Under the pieces are notes generated by a model that had not been told where the DNA came from, did no database searches, and saw only the letters and a list, made by a program, of their open reading frames with translations. A stretch of DNA of 64,000 nt from an uncultured Saprospiraceae bacterium (GTDB taxonomy: Bacteria > Bacteroidota > Bacteroidia > Chitinophagales > Saprospiraceae), in assembly GCA_937950315.1 (NCBI GenBank), contig CALFDU010000001.1, positions 89,928 to 153,927 on the forward strand, in the 5' to 3' direction. The position numbers and the translations under genes were made by a program. Positions 45,151 to 56,800 of this stretch are shown one piece after another; the stretch's first letter is position 1, and each line of letters begins with the position of its first letter.

Positions 45151-45966
45151 ATGCAAACCAAACAATCCTTAATTTTATCTGTAGGACTATATTTAATCAG
45201 TGCCCAGCTTATCGGTCAACAATTCTCGGATTTAACTACATCAAATGAGATTTGTAATTTTGATGAAATTCAAGTTACAACACTACCAGATCATGGGAAC
45301 GTATATGATAAACTCGTTATCCCCACCATACAAGAAACAAACTCATACTGGATAAAGTTAGATGTTTTAAAAGGAGGCGAACTTGGATTCATTATTATTC
45401 CAGATGATCTACGCGATGATTTAGATTTTGTTTTATACCAAAATGTGTCTGGAGAGCTTAAAGCAATTAGAAAGATGACTTCTGGTGAATCTTTTATCAA
45501 TGATAGGAATTGCCTTGGTTTAATCGGTATGCTGCCTCATTCTTTAGATCACAATGAACAAATAGGATGTGAGGAAGGCGCCGATAGCTTTGTTAAGACC
45601 ACACAACTCCTTGATTATCAGGAGTATTATCTATTTATAAACAACTATCATTCGACCAATGGATTTAGTTTGATATTTGAACCAACAGATATTGTTTTAA
45701 ATAAAACCTGCGTTGAAGATTTGGATAAACTATCCATTTCCTTATATCCCACACTCGCAAATGATGTTGTAAATATTAGAAGCATTGGAGAAATTGAATC
45801 TAATGCAACAGTTGGTCTTTATAATATAAATGCCAAACTTTTGGGCACATATCCGTTTAATAAAGATTTCAATAATTTAGATATCGCCTACTTAGATCCC
45901 GGCAAATACATCTTAAGGTTTAAATCTGGCAATGATTTTTATCAAAAAACCTTTATTAAGATCTAA
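45151..45966 (+). CDS. Secreted protein with T9SS type A sorting domain
   Basis: A 271-aa protein with signal peptide (SLILSVGLYLISAQLIGQQ). The central part (about 30-185) has beta-strand character: YWIKLDVLKGGELGFIIIPDD, DLDFVLYQN and YQEYYLFINNYHSTNGFSLIFEP, the pattern of a PPC/CUB-like sandwich. The C-terminal ~80 residues (SLYPTLANDVVNIRS.., GLYNINAKLLGTYPF, LDPGKYILRFKSGNDFYQKTFIKI) form a T9SS C-terminal sorting domain. It lies 41 bases before the 2602-aa gene on the same strand and may be the first gene of that operon. Function unknown. Confidence 0.8.
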   Translation: MQTKQSLILSVGLYLISAQLIGQQFSDLTTSNEICNFDEIQVTTLPDHGNVYDKLVIPTIQETNSYWIKLDVLKGGELGFIIIPDDLRDDLDFVLYQNVSGELKAIRKMTSGESFINDRNCLGLIGMLPHSLDHNEQIGCEEGADSFVKTTQLLDYQEYYLFINNYHSTNGFSLIFEPTDIVLNKTCVEDLDKLSISLYPTLANDVVNIRSIGEIESNATVGLYNINAKLLGTYPFNKDFNNLDIAYLDPGKYILRFKSGNDFYQKTFIKI

Positions 45967-46007
45967 TTACATCAATACTTTTTTACTTCCCAACTAATTC
46001 TTTTCCT

Positions 46008-49000
46008 ATGGTATTCAATTATTTTGAAAGGGCTTGCTTTACTGTTATGTTTTGTCTAGTGATAACAATACTAGGTGCTACAGACACAGATACACTTACA
46101 TTTGAATCATGGCCGGATTGTCCTAAAGTGGAGCAAATACGCATGGAAAAATTTGACAAAGAATTGTTTTTGTTAAGTTGGAATGGCTTTGCTGATTCTC
46201 GTGTTGAGTACGAATTGATAGTCAAGGATCGCGACGCAAATGTATTGCACACTGGATTTTATAATGAGACAACTGCAGTATTAAAAATTTCTGATTTAAA
46301 AAAATACTTTATAGAAATAAGAAGTCACTGCTACATTGAAAATGCAACACAATCATTGGTGGGTGAATGGTCATTAGATTCTTTTGTTCAAGAAGAAATG
46401 TCTATTGTGAGCCTTTGTCAAATTGGTAGGCAAGTTGCCACTTCAATAGTGTCTGGTAACAGTAAAATCCCAGATGGATTTCATGTTTCATTTAATTATT
46501 ACTACAAAGGCTCAGTTAAGGGGAATGAGCAATATTATTCTACATTAAATCCAGAACCAATAGTTGATGGAAAACTCGAAGAATTAAATATTACTAATAT
46601 AACTGTTTACACTGAAGGAGGAATCGTTACATGCAGAGAATCGATCAGTAAAACAAACTTCTTTTCATGTGGTGGTGGTTCATTCAATAACAATGATTAT
46701 GTTATTCCTGTTTCGACCATTCCTTTGACGACTGATGGTCCTCCGGTAACCAATGTAACCATTGACCTTTCTCAGTACTTTGCTTGCAGTAATTCTCCAA
46801 TTACAATATCTTATACTAGTAATACCAATTCTGGGAATTTTACTACTTATTCCAATGATGGAAATTTTAGTTTCAACGCCTTTGGATGTGGTCCAATTAA
46901 CGTGATAGTTTTTTGTGAATCGTCAGGTAATCAACAATGCGAATTTGATTTTGACGTGCCTTGTGATGGGATACCTGATACAGACGACACCGATCCTTTT
47001 GCACCTAGTTGTGAGTCAATTCAACTGAATAGCTTTAGTTTACCTGGTTCTAATGAATGCTATATCCATTATTCTGGTACTGAAGATATGAGTGCAAGTT
47101 TATCATACGATGTGGGAGGTGTCACCATTGAAGTTGCATCAGACAATTCATCTGGAATCTTTTCAATTCCAAGTAATGTAACAGCTACATTAACGACTAT
47201 CTTAAATTATGTTGATTCAAATGGAAATACTCAATCAGTTGAATGTAATTATGATATTTCTGGAAGTTGTTCGGAAATTGATCCTACTTTATTAAATAAC
47301 GAAAACTGTGACTTGATATCTATCGATGCATTGGATAATTGTGGTTTTAGTATCTCTGGTTCAAATAGTTCTACTTTATTAATAACTGCATTGGACGCGA
47401 ATGGGGTGATTCTCACTGCAACAGTTTCTGGATTTGGAGATGTTGCTGAGTTTTCCAATATTACAGAATTTGATGTACTTATTTTTGATAACGAAAGTGG
47501 AACTTATAGTTCATGTAGTTTTGATGAATTAGAATGTGGGGTAGATCCAGATGCGGAAATTATTTTATGTCCGGACGACATTGTACTGGAATTGCTTGAA
47601 GGACCAACTGGTTGTTTTGTAAATTGGGTAATTCCCAATGGTTCAGGCGTAGAATTCCATATTGATGGCGAGTATGCCTCTTCTTCGACCAATCAAAGTG
47701 GAAGTTATGAAATTGGAATTGGACAGACTTTGGATGTTGTTGTTTTAGATAATGGTGGAGATGAGATGTGTTCGCATCAGTTTACCTGTGCAGAATTAAG
47801 TCCAGACCTTCAATTCAATTCCGCATTTATGTGCGATTTCTTTGAGTTACTTGAAGGCCATTATCAATCGGACAATAGCTTACGTATTAATATTGCCAAT
47901 GGAAATCCTTATCTGATAAATCAATTTTTGAGTGATAACGGATATACTTCTGACGATCTTGAAGAGTTTCTATCTCAAATCAATACCATCAATATTACTT
48001 TAAATTATCCAACCACTCCTACCCAGTTTACTATTTATGAAAACCCAACAGGAGCGTATGGTGGAGGAACTTCAAATTTCTTTGACCCGCTCAATTGGAC
48101 TTATACGATAAGTCCTTTTGAATACAACGGTGATGTCGTAGATTATCAGCTAGAAATAATTGATGTCGACAACCGCTATTTTGATTGTGGTTCAAGTTCA
48201 TTTACTATTCAACATCCAGTAGAAGATTATGAAGAAGAAGTTGATGGCTTGCCATACTTGGAATGTAATGATGATCCCAATACAGAAATTACATCTGACG
48301 AACTCTATACAGCAGATCTAGAAGGAGTAACAATCACGTATAATGGATTTCCTTTGTTGGTTTTGAGTGCCACAGCACCAAACTCAAGCGGTGTATATTC
48401 AGGAACAGCAATTTTGGCAGTTCCTTTTCAAAGTCTCCAAGTAGAAGTGGCTTTTGAAGATTTTACCATCAATAGGGAATATCAAGTCATGGAAGGTGAA
48501 CTCATTCTGAAATCAGAAAATCCGGCGCCATACATTGATATGTATTTTCCTCCATTAAGCATTGGTGGAGATATATGTATTCCGACACCTCCACCTGGTG
48601 ATGCAGATGGGGATGGTTTTGATGATGTCACAGGATTAGACGTGTGGGGTTTTAATATGGAAGGAACTTATAAGGACACAGATAATCCTTACGACGATAA
48701 CTTCTTTGATGCAAATGGAAATTTTGTCGGTGAAGGAGCTGAAAATCCTCCTGTGCCATTCAATCCTGATGGTTGTAATCGAGAAGGAGAAGACATCGAT
48801 GGGGGAGAATGCAACCCATCTGGTGAGGATGAGGTCTTGACTGAATTTATTGAAACGATCCAACCAACATTGGGAACCAAATTGTGTGAAATAAGTCAGG
48901 ATCTTTCATTGACAATAGATGCAGATATTACAACCAACAATACAAGTTTTGATTTGCTTAGATCAGAGATGGAAACGCTTGTCAATGATGAACTAGGTTG

Positions 49001-52000
49001 GGCAGACACAAAAGAGTTTGTTTTTGGAGAGAACAATGAATACATCAGCCCTGGGATGTCTAATGAATTTACAACAGCACCCAAGGTTCCAGAAGTTGAA
49101 TATTACATGCGAGATGAAAATGTCGAAAATTTGGAAATAAAGCATGTTGAGCTGTATGAATTGGATCTAAAAAACTTCCAACTTCTAGATGCAAAAGCCG
49201 AATTACATAGTATCTGCGAGGAGTCAAATCTTCAGCAATTGGTTGATCATATTATAGCACTAATCAATTCATGGGGTGCAGTTCAGAGAGAAAAATATTT
49301 AGACGACGAAGAAGCATTTGATAATTGGCTCCTTGAAGAGTTTGAAAAATATCTATTGGACAATGATGAAGGCACAGGATTCATAGAAGAATCTCCGATT
49401 AAATTTTTCAAAAAACCTACCAATATACCGGATATGAGTTATTCCCCTTATTCCTCTATTGCTTCTGCGGGAGATTATCTGGGAGAAAGGGTAGATGATG
49501 AAGTTGCGATGTGGGATGCATTTAATCGCGGAGACAAAGTAATTGGAGGGGTGCATAGAGCTTATTTTCTGAAAGCAATGTCAGAGGCAGTTTCGGGTGG
49601 AGAAACCAATTTGACATTAATGCCTATAAATGTTTCAAAACAAATAGGTAGTTATATATATACGATTTACATAGATAATTTAAGATTCAATCTTAATTCG
49701 TCTCCACTACTTGATGCCTATTTTATTCTTGAAGATCCTTCAGATGGGGGACAGGCTGTATTTGAAGCCCTCAATGTACCTTTTGGTCCTGGAGGAATTA
49801 CTGAAGAAGGAAAACTAACGATGTATGGCTCTGATGTAGAAATCCGATTGAATAATTCTGCGTTGTTGATTGTTCAACCAGGTCCACAAACTTTTATTAC
49901 ATGGAACTGTCAAGGCCTTTCCGAATTTTCTATCAAAGGACAAGTTGAGTTTTGTAGAGATTTCATTATTCCATTGACGGAAGATTTAAAGCCAAAAGAA
50001 GATGGAGAAAGATTTAGGCTTGATTTTTATGCAACTTTTACAGAATGGTTAGAAGTGGTTACACAAGCAACGGCAACGTCACCATTTGCCATGGCCAAAT
50101 ACGAGAAATATGCTTGGAGTTTCCAAAACGTGACCATCGACTTGGATAGAAACAGTGGAGTTAGTATCAAGCCTCCAGAAGGATATCAATCTGTTAATTT
50201 ATCCTCAGACAATACATTGGGTCCCGCATGGAAAGGGTTTTATATCGATGAATTTAGTTTGAATATCCCCAATGACTTTGAATCGAGCTCTGGTGATATT
50301 GCCATTAACGCCAATGATGTCATAATTGATAGAACAGGAGTAACTGGTGAAGCTTCTATTCAAACAGAAATAGTGTCTATCGATGAAGGCAATCTCGATG
50401 GATGGGCATTTTCGATTGATGAGTTGCATGTATTGGCGATCCAAAATCACATTTCAGGGGGAGCCATAGGAGGTACCGTCAATATTCCAATATTTGATGC
50501 AAACTTGGATTATTTTGCTAGTATCTATCCAAACAATAGATATGATTTCGGAGTAACACTAAACGCACCGCTGACCTCAGATTTTCTATTAGGGGAGGTC
50601 GTTTTAGATCAAAACTCCTGGATTAATGTCGAGTATACTGAGGGAGAAGGGTTTAAAAACTATGCCAACCTCACGGGAACACTTGAAATGACAGGGACTA
50701 GTGAAAATGGGGATAGTAAATTGAAAATACCAAAAGTTCAATTCACCAAATTAGGATTGTCCAATGTTCATCCTGTCATTAGTTCTGGTGAGTTTAAGTT
50801 ATTGCAAGATGAAGGAGAAGGAGGATTTAAAAACTTCCCATTGTCAATAGATCAAATTGGATTATTTCAATATGAAGGTGAAACTGATGGAAATGCAATT
50901 AGTTATGCTGAATGTGTCCTCCATGGTGGATTGAAATTATTTCCAGGTGACTTCAATTTGGATGTAAGAGGAGGAATAGGTGTAGTAGGAAAGTTAATCG
51001 ATGAAGGCGGAAAACATAAATGGCGATTTGACAAAGTCAACCCCAAAGAGTTTTGTGTCGGTGGTTCTTTGAAAGGAACAAGTACTATTTCAGGCTGTGT
51101 TTCATGGTATGAAAATGAATGGTATCAAGGCAAGGAGTTTGGAAATGGATTCACGGGAGCACTTTCAGTTGAATTTGACGAACTATTATCAGGAAACCAA
51201 ATTACTGCTGTTGGTATGTTTGGGCAATTACCTTCTGACAAAAGATACTTCTTTGTTGATGTACAAATGGATTTAGGTGTACCAATACCATTGGGTGCGG
51301 CACCAATTTCATTGACTGGGTTTGGTGGTGGACTTTCCTATCATATGAAATCCACGTTCGATCCTTCGAATATTGAAGTGGATGTAGTGAATGTTAACGC
51401 TCTAAAATTTGGGGAATCTCTTTCTAAAACACTCTATCATCCAGATCTTAATTCATGTTTAGGTTTAAAAGGCTCAGCAGATTTTGAGCTTCAAGGAGGA
51501 TCACTAGGTGCTTCTACCTTGAATGGAACCTTAGAATTGGGATTGCTCTTTAATTGCCAATCTGAAAATGATTCAAATTCTAGTTTTTCATTGAAAGAGG
51601 GATATTTTAAAGGTATCGCCAAAGTGATGACTCCTCCTATACCTGTAAGTTTAAAAAATCTCCTTGATGGTGTGCCTGAGCAATTAACAGAAGGATTAAA
51701 TAAAAATCCATCTGTTGATGCAGCTCTGAAAGGGTATGTATATATGAATGCAGATTTTAATAATAAAACCTTTACAGGAGACATGGGAGTATTTTTAGAA
51801 ACACCTGGAAATGTATTAGCCGGATTATTACCTGACAGTAAAGTGATTGATGGTAGTTTTTATTTTGGGCCAGGTAATTGGTATTTGAAATTTGGAGATC
51901 CAGTACATAGATGTGGTGTCGGCTTATTTATAGGAGATAATACTTATGACTCAGACCCTTCAGGACCACAGCAACCACTAGCAACATTGAGTTCGTATTT

Positions 52001-53816
52001 CTATGCGGGTAATAGCAGTGTACCAACTATTCCGCCTCCACCTTTCGCTATTAGCGGTTATACTCCATTACAGAATATAGGTACTGGTAAAGGGGTGATT
52101 TTCGGTGCGGATTATAATTTAGACTTAAATGCTTCTTCAGGTGTTTTTGGAGTAGATATTATTTCAACACACTTGAATGCCCAAGTTGGATTTGACATGA
52201 TGTTCATGAAAATGAACGATTTTACTTGTAATAATGATGCCGTTGGTGTGTATGGTTGGTATGCTTCTGGGCAAATGTATGCTCAGCTTACAGGGTCGGT
52301 AGAAATTTTTAATACACCTGTTTTTGAGGCGGGAATTTCTGCAGTGCTGCAAGCAAGATTTCCAAATCCTACATTCATGGGAGGAGCGTTGGAGGTTTAT
52401 GCTGCGGGTAAATACCGAACGGTCACTGTTGCTCTAGGAGATGATTGTGATTTCGTAAATACCAATCCAGATACCGATTTAGGAATTGACCTGATTACTT
52501 CATTTGAACCTGCGCATGGAGGTCAAGCAATTTCACCCATGGAAATACCTACCGTTCAATTAGAAGGTCAAATAAATAAATTATATACCATTGAATATCC
52601 AGCGGGTGCTGGACAAGATTCGTGGAAGTTCATAGAATCAGATGATGCCTATAAAATGACAGATTCTGATAACAACTCCATTGCTTTTGAGGTAAAATAT
52701 TTGAACAATAAAAAAACGGTTCAACTTGTCCCTTATCATTTGCTTCCTGCTGGTAAAACGATTACTTGCGATTATTCTTTTGACGTTTATCAAAATGGAG
52801 AGTTTCTAAAAACTTATACTCGCTCATATTCTTTCATGACATCAGAAATAGAAGAAATTCCTGCTCAAAATATAAAGGGATCGTTTCCTGTCGTAGGAAT
52901 GCAAAACTTCCACATCGACAATCATGATGATTGCTATATTGAGCTGGATCGATACCAAAGTGAAATCAATGCAACCTATCCTTTAGAAGGACCTTTTATC
53001 AATCTTAAAGGTCCAGATGGTGAGCATGTCCTAGATGCAACATTAGATTACAAGACGATTACTTTTGATTTGCTTGAACACGTCAAATTGAGTGAAGAAT
53101 ATACCATTCAACTGTTTATGAAATCTCTCGAAGATGAAGATTTTAAACAAGTATTGTTTGAATATAATTTTAGCACAAGTGAATATGTTTCAGTCGAAGA
53201 AAAGCTTATCAATGTATTTAGTCAAGCTGCAGTTGTTGAAGGAAATTCAATTACCAATAATTGGTCCGGAGAAGGGTTCGACGAAATCGATCTTGATCTA
53301 TATGCATTTTCTGGTCTAGGAACTTGGGTTGTTGATGAATATAAAACTGTGTTTGATTTTATGCCTATTTACAACAGTGATATAACGATCCAATCTGAAA
53401 TCAATCAATTGCCTTTGGCGCAATCGATGTATGCTTATCAGAAAGAGCTTGATAGCTATGTGAATATATCTTCAAATGATAACGAACATCAACTGAGTTT
53501 TGAAGGCATAAATTATTTCTGCAACGATTTAAAAAATGTCGAAGCTGAAATCAATGATCTCTATTACTATAATTTAGAACATCATCCTTGCGGAAATCTT
53601 ATTGACTATGTTGATGATGGAGCTTTTGGCGGAAATGAAAATGAGATAGAACTTTGCATGAATGAATGGAAGGCAGACCTTGAACAATATAAAACATTTT
53701 TATCAGAGCTTGCTTGCCCTAAAGTTGGTCAAATATCAAGCATTGAATTGAAAGTTTCATACACATTGCCAAGCAATAAAATTATTTATTCAGGTTTCCC
53801 AATTAATCAAAACTAG
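46008..53816 (+). CDS. Giant secreted beta-rich protein, first partner of the putative toxin-delivery operon
   Basis: A 2602-aa protein with an N-terminal hydrophobic signal (CFTVMFCLVITILGAT). Parts: fibronectin III-like domain (about 38-130); a run of Cys-bearing beta-sandwich repeats (about 150-860); an Asp/Gly-rich calcium-binding-like segment (GDADGDGFDDVTGLDVWGFN, about 864-950); a mostly helical acidic segment (about 945-1180); about 1000 residues of beta-rich, hydrophobic-alternating sequence (GGAIGGTVNIPIFDANLDYF, GGGLSYHMKS, GGALEVYAAGKYRTVTVAL); Ig-like strands and a short C-terminus. There is no T9SS sorting domain, no Rhs YD repeat and no enzymatic motif that I can see. The next gene begins 14 bases later. 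I do not recognise the family; a scaffold or shell role is inferred from context. Confidence 0.75.
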   Translation: MVFNYFERACFTVMFCLVITILGATDTDTLTFESWPDCPKVEQIRMEKFDKELFLLSWNGFADSRVEYELIVKDRDANVLHTGFYNETTAVLKISDLKKYFIEIRSHCYIENATQSLVGEWSLDSFVQEEMSIVSLCQIGRQVATSIVSGNSKIPDGFHVSFNYYYKGSVKGNEQYYSTLNPEPIVDGKLEELNITNITVYTEGGIVTCRESISKTNFFSCGGGSFNNNDYVIPVSTIPLTTDGPPVTNVTIDLSQYFACSNSPITISYTSNTNSGNFTTYSNDGNFSFNAFGCGPINVIVFCESSGNQQCEFDFDVPCDGIPDTDDTDPFAPSCESIQLNSFSLPGSNECYIHYSGTEDMSASLSYDVGGVTIEVASDNSSGIFSIPSNVTATLTTILNYVDSNGNTQSVECNYDISGSCSEIDPTLLNNENCDLISIDALDNCGFSISGSNSSTLLITALDANGVILTATVSGFGDVAEFSNITEFDVLIFDNESGTYSSCSFDELECGVDPDAEIILCPDDIVLELLEGPTGCFVNWVIPNGSGVEFHIDGEYASSSTNQSGSYEIGIGQTLDVVVLDNGGDEMCSHQFTCAELSPDLQFNSAFMCDFFELLEGHYQSDNSLRINIANGNPYLINQFLSDNGYTSDDLEEFLSQINTINITLNYPTTPTQFTIYENPTGAYGGGTSNFFDPLNWTYTISPFEYNGDVVDYQLEIIDVDNRYFDCGSSSFTIQHPVEDYEEEVDGLPYLECNDDPNTEITSDELYTADLEGVTITYNGFPLLVLSATAPNSSGVYSGTAILAVPFQSLQVEVAFEDFTINREYQVMEGELILKSENPAPYIDMYFPPLSIGGDICIPTPPPGDADGDGFDDVTGLDVWGFNMEGTYKDTDNPYDDNFFDANGNFVGEGAENPPVPFNPDGCNREGEDIDGGECNPSGEDEVLTEFIETIQPTLGTKLCEISQDLSLTIDADITTNNTSFDLLRSEMETLVNDELGWADTKEFVFGENNEYISPGMSNEFTTAPKVPEVEYYMRDENVENLEIKHVELYELDLKNFQLLDAKAELHSICEESNLQQLVDHIIALINSWGAVQREKYLDDEEAFDNWLLEEFEKYLLDNDEGTGFIEESPIKFFKKPTNIPDMSYSPYSSIASAGDYLGERVDDEVAMWDAFNRGDKVIGGVHRAYFLKAMSEAVSGGETNLTLMPINVSKQIGSYIYTIYIDNLRFNLNSSPLLDAYFILEDPSDGGQAVFEALNVPFGPGGITEEGKLTMYGSDVEIRLNNSALLIVQPGPQTFITWNCQGLSEFSIKGQVEFCRDFIIPLTEDLKPKEDGERFRLDFYATFTEWLEVVTQATATSPFAMAKYEKYAWSFQNVTIDLDRNSGVSIKPPEGYQSVNLSSDNTLGPAWKGFYIDEFSLNIPNDFESSSGDIAINANDVIIDRTGVTGEASIQTEIVSIDEGNLDGWAFSIDELHVLAIQNHISGGAIGGTVNIPIFDANLDYFASIYPNNRYDFGVTLNAPLTSDFLLGEVVLDQNSWINVEYTEGEGFKNYANLTGTLEMTGTSENGDSKLKIPKVQFTKLGLSNVHPVISSGEFKLLQDEGEGGFKNFPLSIDQIGLFQYEGETDGNAISYAECVLHGGLKLFPGDFNLDVRGGIGVVGKLIDEGGKHKWRFDKVNPKEFCVGGSLKGTSTISGCVSWYENEWYQGKEFGNGFTGALSVEFDELLSGNQITAVGMFGQLPSDKRYFFVDVQMDLGVPIPLGAAPISLTGFGGGLSYHMKSTFDPSNIEVDVVNVNALKFGESLSKTLYHPDLNSCLGLKGSADFELQGGSLGASTLNGTLELGLLFNCQSENDSNSSFSLKEGYFKGIAKVMTPPIPVSLKNLLDGVPEQLTEGLNKNPSVDAALKGYVYMNADFNNKTFTGDMGVFLETPGNVLAGLLPDSKVIDGSFYFGPGNWYLKFGDPVHRCGVGLFIGDNTYDSDPSGPQQPLATLSSYFYAGNSSVPTIPPPPFAISGYTPLQNIGTGKGVIFGADYNLDLNASSGVFGVDIISTHLNAQVGFDMMFMKMNDFTCNNDAVGVYGWYASGQMYAQLTGSVEIFNTPVFEAGISAVLQARFPNPTFMGGALEVYAAGKYRTVTVALGDDCDFVNTNPDTDLGIDLITSFEPAHGGQAISPMEIPTVQLEGQINKLYTIEYPAGAGQDSWKFIESDDAYKMTDSDNNSIAFEVKYLNNKKTVQLVPYHLLPAGKTITCDYSFDVYQNGEFLKTYTRSYSFMTSEIEEIPAQNIKGSFPVVGMQNFHIDNHDDCYIELDRYQSEINATYPLEGPFINLKGPDGEHVLDATLDYKTITFDLLEHVKLSEEYTIQLFMKSLEDEDFKQVLFEYNFSTSEYVSVEEKLINVFSQAAVVEGNSITNNWSGEGFDEIDLDLYAFSGLGTWVVDEYKTVFDFMPIYNSDITIQSEINQLPLAQSMYAYQKELDSYVNISSNDNEHQLSFEGINYFCNDLKNVEAEINDLYYYNLEHHPCGNLIDYVDDGAFGGNENEIELCMNEWKADLEQYKTFLSELACPKVGQISSIELKVSYTLPSNKIIYSGFPINQN

Positions 53817-53830
53817 AAAATTAAGATATT

Positions 53831-56800
53831 ATGAATTCTAGAACCATAAAGTTTATTTTGTTTTTGATGATTTCTTCTGTGCTTACCGGATATGGGCAAG
53901 AAAACAACGATGATTGGAGCCTTGATCTTGAGACTAGTTTTGAGAACAATGAAGTCAGACTAAAATGGACTCCAAGAAATCAAGATATGTGGGAGTGGGG
54001 TTTGGCAAATGGATACACCATTACCAGGAAAACAATATCTTCCAATGGTGTTGAATTAACAACAATTGAGTCATTAGAATCAGAGGTGGTAGTAGGTGAT
54101 AACATAAGCGCTCTCACTGAAAATGAAATCGATATTCAATATCCCGACAATAAATATGCACAAGTCGTGAAAGGACTATTGTATAGCCCCGATATTAATG
54201 ATGCCTCAATAGGAGATCCCAATAGCTCAAAAATGGCTGATGCTTTGGAATCTGCTTCTGCCAAAGAATTGCAACATTCATATGGTACTTTGGTGGGCGA
54301 TCTTGATTTTGAAGCAGCAATATGCATGGGGCTTGGATTTGTGGATGCAACAGCAATGATCGATCATGAGTATGTATATAGCGTAAGTTATAAGGTTCAG
54401 CCTTCAAAGGAATTAGAAGTGATTGCTTTTGATGACTTTGAAGATGGATGGGGTAATTGGATTGCAGGTGGAGGGGCAAATAGCCGTATCTACAATAGGA
54501 CTTATCCTCATAGTGGGGAAGGGACCCTTATGTTACGGAATGGCTCCGGATCAAGCCACTACACAAGTCATAATCTGCCTTTGGCTGGAGCTGAAAAGGT
54601 CAAATTTTCTTATTCCTTCACGCAGTATCATTTAGCCAATGGTCATAAACTCGAAATACAAATTAGCTTTGATGGGGGCAATAGTTTTTCTACTTTGAAA
54701 GTGTACGAAAAAGGAGTGGATTTTAATAACTCTCTTGACAAAGTACAAGATGAAGTATTAATTGATTCCAATGAATTAAACAACCAAACACGTCTCAGGC
54801 TGAGGTCTTATTTTTCTGTGAATACCGATTATGTCATGTTTGATGATCTGAAAATTGAAAAGTCTGTAGATGGTGTTAATTTTTATTCTATTTATGAAGA
54901 TAATATAGAGTTAAATTATTCTACATGGATAGATGGTGGAACACATGCTTCAATCCGCTACGATAATCGATCTACCTCGGGTGTCCATGCCAATTTTATT
55001 AGACGCAATGCTTTTACAACCTCACAAAAAATGGCATTGGCTGGGCATAAGAAAATTGAATTTAGTTTTGATGCCATGGCTTTATTGCTGGAAAATGGTT
55101 CTGTTTTTGATTTGCTTGTCGATTTTGAAGGCAATGGGCAATACGAACTTGTTAAACAATATGAATGTGGTGTAGATTTTATTGTGGGATCAAAATTTCA
55201 TAAAAGTGAAATAATTAAGAGTTTTAATTTTACAGATCAAACGTCATTTCGATTCCAAATGTATGAAACTGTAAATACTCGTTCTGTTAGCATCGATAAC
55301 ATCAGCATTAAAGCAATCGATAATGAATCGAACTTTAGCCGACTTTTGGTTGAGTCTAATTTTGACTCGCAAGGGTTTCATGATAATTGGAGCAACCCAT
55401 CTATTATAAACGAAATTTACGTTTATGACGGAACTGGAGCAGCATTTGTTCGATACAACGGCAATAATTCAATATTGACTTCAGATAACTTAAGTTTGGC
55501 TGGTGAAGAAAAGCTAAAGATTAAATACAACGCTTTTAATTTAAGAGCAGATACAGGAGAATATTATGAAGTTCAAGTTTCTTATGACGGTGGACAATCT
55601 TTTGAAACGGTAAAAACCAATGTAATTGGTGAAACAGTGAGAACAGGTTCAGGCAGAATTTACGATGATATTGTTGTTTCATCTCCAAATTTAAATAACC
55701 AAACACAAGTTCGATTCAAAAGCTATTTTAGTGACAAAAATGAATACTTAATAATAGATAATTTGGAGATTTCTTCATCCGGACCCAATGTACCTGGAAT
55801 TTTTGATGTTGTTGATTATAATGACTTTGAAAACGGTCTTGGAATCTGGAATAAAGCTAGTTACTCAAATATTTATAATCGAAATTTTGTGCAAAGTGGA
55901 AAGCGCAGTATACAAATTAAAGAAACAGGAAGTTCCACCATTGCTTTGCCTACCACCGATTTGAAATATTTACAATTTCAAGCAAAAGTAAGACCTGCTT
56001 CATTAGAAGATCCAGATTATTTCGCCTTTCAAATAGCAGAATCTCCAAGTGCGGAATTCAAAACCATCAAGACTTTCGGTGCAGGCGAATATCCTAATGG
56101 AAAAGTAAGCGATATTAATGCAATTGTTCCTGTGACCATTCAGTCTGATGATGCCCAATTTCGAATCAAAATGTTTGGGAGTGATCTCGGTGATTATATC
56201 ACACTGGACGACATAAAAATACATGGACTCTATGGATTGACTAACGCAGTTTCATACATAAACACCAATGATGGAGGATTGCCTGATATTGATTTGTTGT
56301 CTACAATAGGAAGTCCATTGAAGGTGACCCTCAAGTGGGACAACCTAGGATTGAATAGAGCCTATAGTTCTTACGAAATAGAACGATCTATCGATGGCAC
56401 TAATTTTACGAAAATACACGACGATCCTTATGTGTATTTCACTTCCACGCCTGAAGAACCAATCCATGCTTTTTATCAAGATGAATTGGATGATAATGAA
56501 ACCGTCTACTATTATAGAGTCAGAGGTAAAAGCGAGTTTGGGAATTTTGGTCCTTACTCTCAAGTGTTAGAAGGTAAAGGCCGTAGAGAGCGATTGGATT
56601 TAAATTTGAGAATTGATAGCTTTTACCATACAGCCAACAATGACAACAATTATCTTTTGTGGAACCCAATAGATCCAATGCATGAAAGTGAGTTTGCAGG
56701 CATGGATATCTATCGATCGGATTTTCATACTGGTCCTTTTGAGAAAATCACTGAAACGCCTATTGCCATCAACAGCGATAGTTATGTCGATATCGATCCA

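Noticed and set aside
46008..53816. T9SS cargo status of the 2602-aa protein
   Set aside because: The C-terminus does not show the Pro-x-x-Asn-Pro type strand set or terminal basic residues of a type A or B sorting domain. Secretion is supported only by the N-terminal signal.
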